NCBI GenBank assembly: GCA_023396625.1
Contig: JAEWVY010000170.1
Coordinates: forward strand, 1-9,650
DNA from: Pseudomonadota bacterium
GTDB lineage: Bacteria > Pseudomonadota > Gammaproteobacteria > Burkholderiales > Burkholderiaceae_C
Direction: 5' to 3'
DNA: 9,650 bases
Made by a program: the position numbers and the translations under genes
Shown: positions 5,809 through 9,650 of the stretch, one piece after another
Numbering within the stretch: the first letter of the stretch is position 1
Layout of the letters: each line of letters opens with the position of its first letter
Notes under the pieces: model-generated
Seen by the model: the letters and a program-made list of their open reading frames with translations, nothing else
Told to the model about the DNA's origin: nothing
Databases searched by the model: none

Positions 5809-6492
5809 GTGTCCCACGCCGAATTCCCCGCTGGGGGCGTGCCCGGGGTCGCGCTCATCCACGCGGACGAAAGCCTGTTGGTGCTGGACAAGCCCGCAGG
5901 GTTGCTGTCCGTGCCCGGCCGTGGGGAAGACCACCAGGACTGCCTGAGTGCGCGAGTCCAGACCGTGTTCCCCGAAGCACAAATTGTCCATCGCCTGGAC
6001 ATGGCGACCTCCGGCCTGATGCTCATGGCACTCGGGACCCAGGCCCAGCGCATGCTCAACATGGCCTTCGCGCGGCGCGAGGTGCGCAAGCGCTACGTCG
6101 CGGTGGTGTCCGGCATGTTGCCGCCAGCCGGCGGTGCCGATGGGTGGGGAGAAATCGATCTGCCGCTGATGCCGGACTGGCCCCACCGGCCCCGCAGCAA
6201 AGTGGACTTCGCGTCGGGGAAACCCAGTCTGACCCGATGGCGGGTGTTGGCGCACGAGTTTGCGGGTGGCACCCCGTTGACCCGCGTCGAACTGGAGCCC
6301 GTCACCGGGCGATCACACCAGCTTCGTGTCCATCTTCAGGCGCTGGGCCATCCCATCGTCGGCGACACGCTGTATGCCCCGCCACAGGCGCTTTTTGCCG
6401 CGCCGCGAATGCTGCTGCACGCCTCCGCGCTGAGGCTGAAGCACCCTGTCAGCGACAACCCGTTGAGCTTCGACAGCCCCGTTCCGTTCTGA
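5809..6492 (+). CDS. rluA: RluA-type pseudouridine synthase (23S rRNA U746 / tRNA U32)
   Basis: It isomerises uridine to pseudouridine in RNA. The 227-residue product starts at a GTG five bases after the PPOX stop, with no strong ribosome binding site, so coupling is likely. The core starts with LLVLDKPAGLLSVPGRG (23-39). The catalytic motif HRLD is at 61-64, with Asp64 the nucleophile, the same position as in E. coli RluA. The segment MPDWPHRPRSKV, then GKPSLTRW, and GRSHQLRVHLQALGHPIVGD match RluA point by point as I remember it, and separate it from the longer RluC and RluD, which carry an S4 domain. The size also fits RluA (219). The expected targets, U746 of 23S rRNA and U32 of some tRNAs, come from the E. 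coli enzyme. No clear terminator follows. Confidence 0.94.
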   Translation: MSHAEFPAGGVPGVALIHADESLLVLDKPAGLLSVPGRGEDHQDCLSARVQTVFPEAQIVHRLDMATSGLMLMALGTQAQRMLNMAFARREVRKRYVAVVSGMLPPAGGADGWGEIDLPLMPDWPHRPRSKVDFASGKPSLTRWRVLAHEFAGGTPLTRVELEPVTGRSHQLRVHLQALGHPIVGDTLYAPPQALFAAPRMLLHASALRLKHPVSDNPLSFDSPVPF

Positions 6493-6496
6493 CACC

Positions 6497-6525
6497 TTGA
6501 CCGGAACAGGCCTCTCCCCAAAAGT
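6497..6525 (+). promoter_or_regulatory. Weak promoter candidate for the SDR-cls genes
   Basis: TTGACC (6497-6502, five of six matches to the -35 consensus) is followed after 17 bases by AAAAGT (6520-6525, three of six). It lies in the 84-base gap before the SDR ATG at 6577. The -10 is poor, so this is only a candidate. Confidence 0.2.
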
Positions 6526-6576
6526 CCTGCGGCAGAATTTCCCCACCCGGGCCAGCCCCGGCGCTACCATGGGCAC

Positions 6577-7335
6577 ATGAATCGACACCTGTACATCCTC
6601 ACGGGCAGTTCGCGCGGCATGGGGCTGGCCATGGCACGGCAACTCACCGTGTCCGGCAACACGCTGGTCTGCATCGCCCGCCATCCCGACGCATCCCTGC
6701 CGGTACTGGCCGCGTCGGCCGGCGCGACATTGATGTCCTGGACACTGGATCTCGCCGACGGCGCGGCAGCCGCCGGACAGCTGGGCGATTGGCTCGCTGC
6801 CCAGCCGTCGCACGCCTTCTCGACCGCTGCGCTGATCAACAACGCGGGCGTCATTCCCCAGATCCGGCCTCTTGCCGAAACCGAGGCCTCCGACCTGACC
6901 AACGCCCTTCGCGTGGGGCTGGAAGCCCCCATGCTGCTCACCTCCGCATTCCTGCGCGCGACGGCCCACTGGCCGGGCAACCGGAAAGTGCTCAATGTGT
7001 CTTCGGGCCTGGGTCGCCGAGCGATGGCCTCCCAGACGGTGTACTGCGCGGCCAAGGCCGGGCTGGATCACTTCACACGCTGCCTGGCACTTGAAGAAGC
7101 GCTCAAGCCTCGCGGCGCCCGAGTCTGCTCCCTGGCACCCGGCGTCATCGACACCGACATGCAGGCACATCTACGCAGCGCGGACGCCTCGGCCTTTCCA
7201 GACCAGGCGAATTTCCTTCACCTGAAGACACAAGGCCTGCTGACCTCCCCCGACGACGCGGCGACACGCGTGCTGAATTGGCTGCGACGCGACGACTTCG
7301 GTGCGCAGGCAGTCGCGGACGTGCGCGACGCGTGA
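6577..7335 (+). CDS. Short-chain dehydrogenase/reductase, benzil/sepiapterin reductase-like
   Basis: This 252-residue classical SDR reduces a carbonyl or oxidises an alcohol with NAD(P)(H). The cofactor loop is TGSSRGMG (9-16), the Arg after the serines suggesting NADPH. NNAG lies near residue 88, the catalytic Ser in NVSSG near 142, and YCAAK near 155-159 holds the catalytic Tyr and Lys. The C-terminal PGVIDTDMQAHLRS stretch and the LTSPDDAA segment resemble Bacillus YueD, an (S)-benzoin-forming benzil reductase, and the SPR-like group more than fatty-acid FabG. The real substrate is unknown. The ATG at 6577 has a weak ribosome binding site; another ATG at 6569 is out of frame. Cardiolipin synthase follows after 25 bases, suggesting cotranscription, though no metabolic link is evident. 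Confidence 0.92.
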   Translation: MNRHLYILTGSSRGMGLAMARQLTVSGNTLVCIARHPDASLPVLAASAGATLMSWTLDLADGAAAAGQLGDWLAAQPSHAFSTAALINNAGVIPQIRPLAETEASDLTNALRVGLEAPMLLTSAFLRATAHWPGNRKVLNVSSGLGRRAMASQTVYCAAKAGLDHFTRCLALEEALKPRGARVCSLAPGVIDTDMQAHLRSADASAFPDQANFLHLKTQGLLTSPDDAATRVLNWLRRDDFGAQAVADVRDA

Positions 7336-7360
7336 CCCGACGCCTGGAGCCCCCCGCGAC

Positions 7361-8830
7361 ATGTCCCTGCCCGCCACTCTGCAGGCTCTGCGCGACCTGG
7401 CACCGGCCCTCCTCACCCTCGTGCATGTCGTCGCCGCCGTGGCGGTCACCTTGCACGCGCTCATGACACGAAGCAACGTGCCCGCCACGGTCGCCTGGAT
7501 CGGCGTGTCCTGGCTGGCGCCCATCGTCGGGCCGTTGCTGTATTTGACACTGGGTGTCAACCGCATCCAGCGCGCCGGCGTCGGGCTGGGGTTGCACGCC
7601 GCCTGGCGGCACGAGCGCGATCCTGGCCACAAGCACGTTGAAGCCAACCGCGCTGTCGGCGTCGATGCCCGGTGCAGCCCGGAACTGACAGGCATCACCC
7701 GCCTGACGCGTCGCACCACCGGCCATACCCTGCACGCGGGCAATACCATCACCCCCCTGGTGGATGGCGACCAAGCCTACCCCGCCATGCTGACCGCCAT
7801 TGACGGCGCCCGGAAATCGATCACGCTGGCCACCTACATATTCGACCAGGACGAGGCTGGATTGGCCTTTGCACAAGCCTTGGTACGCGCCAGCCAGCGA
7901 GGCGTCTCGGTCCGCGTGCTGGTGGACGCAGTGGGTGAGCGCTACAGCCACGCCAGCATGGTCGACCACTTGACCCAGGTCGGTGTCAAGGCCGCCGCCT
8001 TCCTGCCGCCCCGCTTTCCAGGCCTGCTGACCTACGCCAACCTGCGCAACCACCGCAAGATCATGGTGGTCGATGGCCAGCGGGGGTTCACCGGCGGCAT
8101 GAACATTCGCGCGGGACATTGGCTGGCTCGGCAGCCCTCGTCGCCCGTGCGCTGCCTTCATTTCGAAGTACAGGGGCCGGTGGTGGCGGACATGCAGCGC
8201 ACTTTCGCCATCGACTGGGCATTTACCACCGGCGAGACTTTGCGGGGCGACACCTGGTTTCCTGTCATTCCGGAGCAAGGGGGGGTTCTGGCCCGGGGCG
8301 TGCCTGACGGGCCCGACGCCGATATCGACCACATGCGCCAGGTGATCCTGGGCGCACTGACCGCCGCACACTCCCGCGTACGCATCGTCACGCCCTACTT
8401 CCTGCCGGACGAGGTGGTGCTGACCACCCTACGCATCATGGCGCTGCGGGGGCTGGAAGTGGACATTCTCTTGCCCGCACGCTCCAACCTGCCGCTGATG
8501 GACTGGGCCATGCGCCCTCAGTTGGGACCTCTGCTGGAAGCCGGCTGCCGGGTGTACCTCTCGCCACCTCCGTTTGATCACACCAAACTCTTCCTGATGG
8601 ACGACACCTGGGCACTGATCGGCTCGACCAACTGGGATGCGCGCAGCCTGAGGCTGAACTTCGAGTTCAATCTGGAATGCCATGACGCCGCGCTGGTACG
8701 GCAACTGGACAAACTGGTGGAACTGCGCAAGGCGCGCGCCGAGCACCTGACCATAGACACCCTGGCGCGACAGCCCCTGGTCGGGCGCTTGCGCGACCGT
8801 CTGGCAGGACTGCTCTCGCCTTACCTCTGA
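7361..8830 (+). CDS. cls: Cardiolipin synthase (phospholipase D family)
   Basis: It joins two phosphatidylglycerol molecules into cardiolipin plus glycerol at the inner membrane. The 489 residues match ClsA in length (486). Two N-terminal membrane helices are visible at about 13-35 and 41-64 (PLDc_N region). Two catalytic HKD motifs follow: His231-x-Lys233 with Asp238 in NHRKIMVVDG, and His407-x-Lys409 with Asp414 in HTKLFLMDD, trailed by GSTNWD (421-426). Both are intact. The ATG at 7361 was chosen because it gives the normal short stretch before helix 1 and has GGAG (7345-7348) upstream at somewhat long spacing; an upstream ATG at 7301 would overlap the SDR gene. It is probably in an operon with the SDR. 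Other PLD-family phosphatidyltransferases are possible, but the architecture favours ClsA-type. Confidence 0.94.
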   Translation: MSLPATLQALRDLAPALLTLVHVVAAVAVTLHALMTRSNVPATVAWIGVSWLAPIVGPLLYLTLGVNRIQRAGVGLGLHAAWRHERDPGHKHVEANRAVGVDARCSPELTGITRLTRRTTGHTLHAGNTITPLVDGDQAYPAMLTAIDGARKSITLATYIFDQDEAGLAFAQALVRASQRGVSVRVLVDAVGERYSHASMVDHLTQVGVKAAAFLPPRFPGLLTYANLRNHRKIMVVDGQRGFTGGMNIRAGHWLARQPSSPVRCLHFEVQGPVVADMQRTFAIDWAFTTGETLRGDTWFPVIPEQGGVLARGVPDGPDADIDHMRQVILGALTAAHSRVRIVTPYFLPDEVVLTTLRIMALRGLEVDILLPARSNLPLMDWAMRPQLGPLLEAGCRVYLSPPPFDHTKLFLMDDTWALIGSTNWDARSLRLNFEFNLECHDAALVRQLDKLVELRKARAEHLTIDTLARQPLVGRLRDRLAGLLSPYL

Positions 8831-8994
8831 ACCGTCTTTTCAGCCACCGGAGAACACCCCCCGGGACGCAGCCCTGCCTCGCAGGCACTGGTTGGTCTGC
8901 CACGCATGCCATACTTGACGCGTCGGCGCCACTGGACACGCCGGACATTCTTGGTCTCCACCGTTCCAATGGACCGGGGGTACCGCCAGCAAGC

Positions 8995-8999
8995 AGGAG
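8995..8999 (+). promoter_or_regulatory. Ribosome binding site of bktB
   Basis: AGGAG seven bases before the ATG at 9007, the best Shine-Dalgarno in the window. It suits a gene that is expressed on its own after a 176-base gap. Confidence 0.8.
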
Positions 9000-9006
9000 T
9001 TTTCGA

Positions 9007-9650
9007 ATGAGTCGTGAAGTTGTCGTCGTCAGCGGTGTCCGCACCGCCATCGGAACCTTTGGCGGAAGCCTGAAGGACACCCCACCCACCGAGTTGGCCG
9101 CACTGGTGGTTCGCGAATCGCTGGCCCGGGCCGGCGTCGAAGGCCGGGACGTGGGGCACGTGGTCTTCGGCCACGTGGTCAACACCGAGCCCAAGGACAT
9201 GTACCTTTCGCGCGTGGGCGCGATCCAGGGTGGCTGCGCGGAGGGCACACCCGCCTTCAATGTCAACCGGCTGTGCGGCTCAGGATTGCAGGCCATCGTC
9301 TCCGCGTCGCAATCCATCCTGCTGGGCGACACCGACATCGCCATCGGTGGTGGCGCGGAGTGCATGAGCCGTGCCCCCTTTGCTTCACTCAACATGCGCT
9401 GGGGCGCCCGCATGGGCGACACCAGAATGGTGGACATGATGGTCGGCGCGCTGCACGACCCCTTCCACACCATCCACATGGGCGTCACGGCCGAGAACAT
9501 CGCCGCGAAATGGGGCATCAGCCGCGAAGACCAGGACAGGTTGGCCGTGGAAAGCCATAACCGCGCCCAGCGCGCCACCGAAGCCGGCGTGTTCAAGGAG
9601 CAGATCGTTCCGGTTACGCTCAAGAGCCGCAAGGGTGAAGTGGCCTGGGC
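9007..9650 (+). CDS. bktB: Beta-ketothiolase BktB (acetyl-CoA acyltransferase), partial
   Basis: The first 214 residues of a thiolase are visible; families are about 390-395 long, so roughly 45% is missing at the right edge. It begins MSREVVVVSGVRTAIGTFGG. Catalytic Cys90 is in VNRLCGSGLQ (86-95), the acyl-accepting cysteine. GGGAECMSRAP and the RWGARMGD...LHDPFHTIHMGVTAEN stretch match Cupriavidus BktB closely as remembered. The expected role is condensation of acetyl-CoA with acetyl- or propionyl-CoA, or the reverse thiolysis, serving polyhydroxyalkanoate synthesis or fatty-acid breakdown. The second active-site Cys and His lie beyond the window. The 176-base gap before it shows no convincing promoter, though it must hold one if cls does not read through. 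PhaA/AtoB-type function is the main alternative. Confidence 0.93.
   Translation, partial: MSREVVVVSGVRTAIGTFGGSLKDTPPTELAALVVRESLARAGVEGRDVGHVVFGHVVNTEPKDMYLSRVGAIQGGCAEGTPAFNVNRLCGSGLQAIVSASQSILLGDTDIAIGGGAECMSRAPFASLNMRWGARMGDTRMVDMMVGALHDPFHTIHMGVTAENIAAKWGISREDQDRLAVESHNRAQRATEAGVFKEQIVPVTLKSRKGEVAW

Noticed and set aside
6481..6507. GTTCCG/CGGAAC inverted repeat around the rluA stop codon
   Set aside because: Six-base arms with a 15-base loop, no T-run, and the left arm is coding. Likely chance.
7145..8371. Minus-strand open frame of 408 codons opposite the SDR and cardiolipin synthase genes
   Set aside because: It is the mirror of genes with intact catalytic motifs; no domain or ribosome binding site supports it.
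8873..8885. CCTGC-CTC-GCAGG hairpin after cardiolipin synthase
   Set aside because: Only five pairs and no T-run follows. It might be a weak termination element, but the evidence is too slight.
8915..8920. TTGACG as a -35 element for bktB
   Set aside because: No acceptable -10 hexamer lies 16-18 bases downstream; the sequence there is GC-rich.
8667..9632. Minus-strand open frame of 321 codons opposite cls and bktB
   Set aside because: It crosses two convincing plus-strand genes and the gap between them; the translation has no family features.

Overview
The window reads as ordinary chromosome of a high-GC betaproteobacterium, probably Burkholderiales (an Alcaligenaceae or Burkholderiaceae type). 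The evidence is strong G/C bias at third positions, dense gene packing, several ATG/GTG starts with few or no spacer bases, a BktB-type thiolase very like the Cupriavidus enzyme as I remember it, and RluA and DusC-type RNA modification enzymes of proteobacterial form. I see no insertion sequence, integrase, phage gene, CRISPR array, tRNA or rRNA, and no stretch over 300 bases without a gene.

Layout. Positions 1-2550 (minus strand) form a likely three-gene operon, transcribed leftwards: a GNAT acetyltransferase, a DusC-type tRNA-dihydrouridine synthase, and a class I methyltransferase cut by the window edge. The last two overlap by ATGA. Facing away from it is a single 6-phosphofructokinase gene (2759-3817) whose upstream region holds two inverted repeats. 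Converging on it are two minus-strand genes, a flavodoxin-fold NAD(P)H:quinone-type oxidoreductase (4502-5095) and a small lipoprotein of unknown function (3853-4431). Between those two lies a perfect FNR/ANR-type box. Divergent from the flavodoxin gene are a PPOX/HugZ-like flavin or heme-binding protein and rluA, five bases apart. Then come a short-chain dehydrogenase of the benzil/sepiapterin reductase-like group and a cardiolipin synthase, 25 bases apart. Finally, after a 176-base gap with a good ribosome binding site, comes the start of bktB, which runs off the right edge.

Functions. Two genes act in RNA modification (DusC on tRNA, RluA on 23S rRNA and tRNA). The methyltransferase could be a third, judged only from its coupling to dusC and its NPPW motif. 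The other recognisable genes serve central carbon metabolism (Pfk), membrane lipid synthesis (Cls), acyl-CoA or polyhydroxyalkanoate metabolism (BktB) and redox chemistry (flavodoxin-fold reductase, SDR, PPOX).

I found no undescribed multi-gene system. The points most worth a second look are the FNR-type box upstream of the uncharacterised lipoprotein, with a geometry that implies a nearly leaderless transcript; the Gly/Lys substrate signature of the phosphofructokinase; the CGTCA/TGACG half-site cluster upstream of it; and the dusC-methyltransferase coupling.
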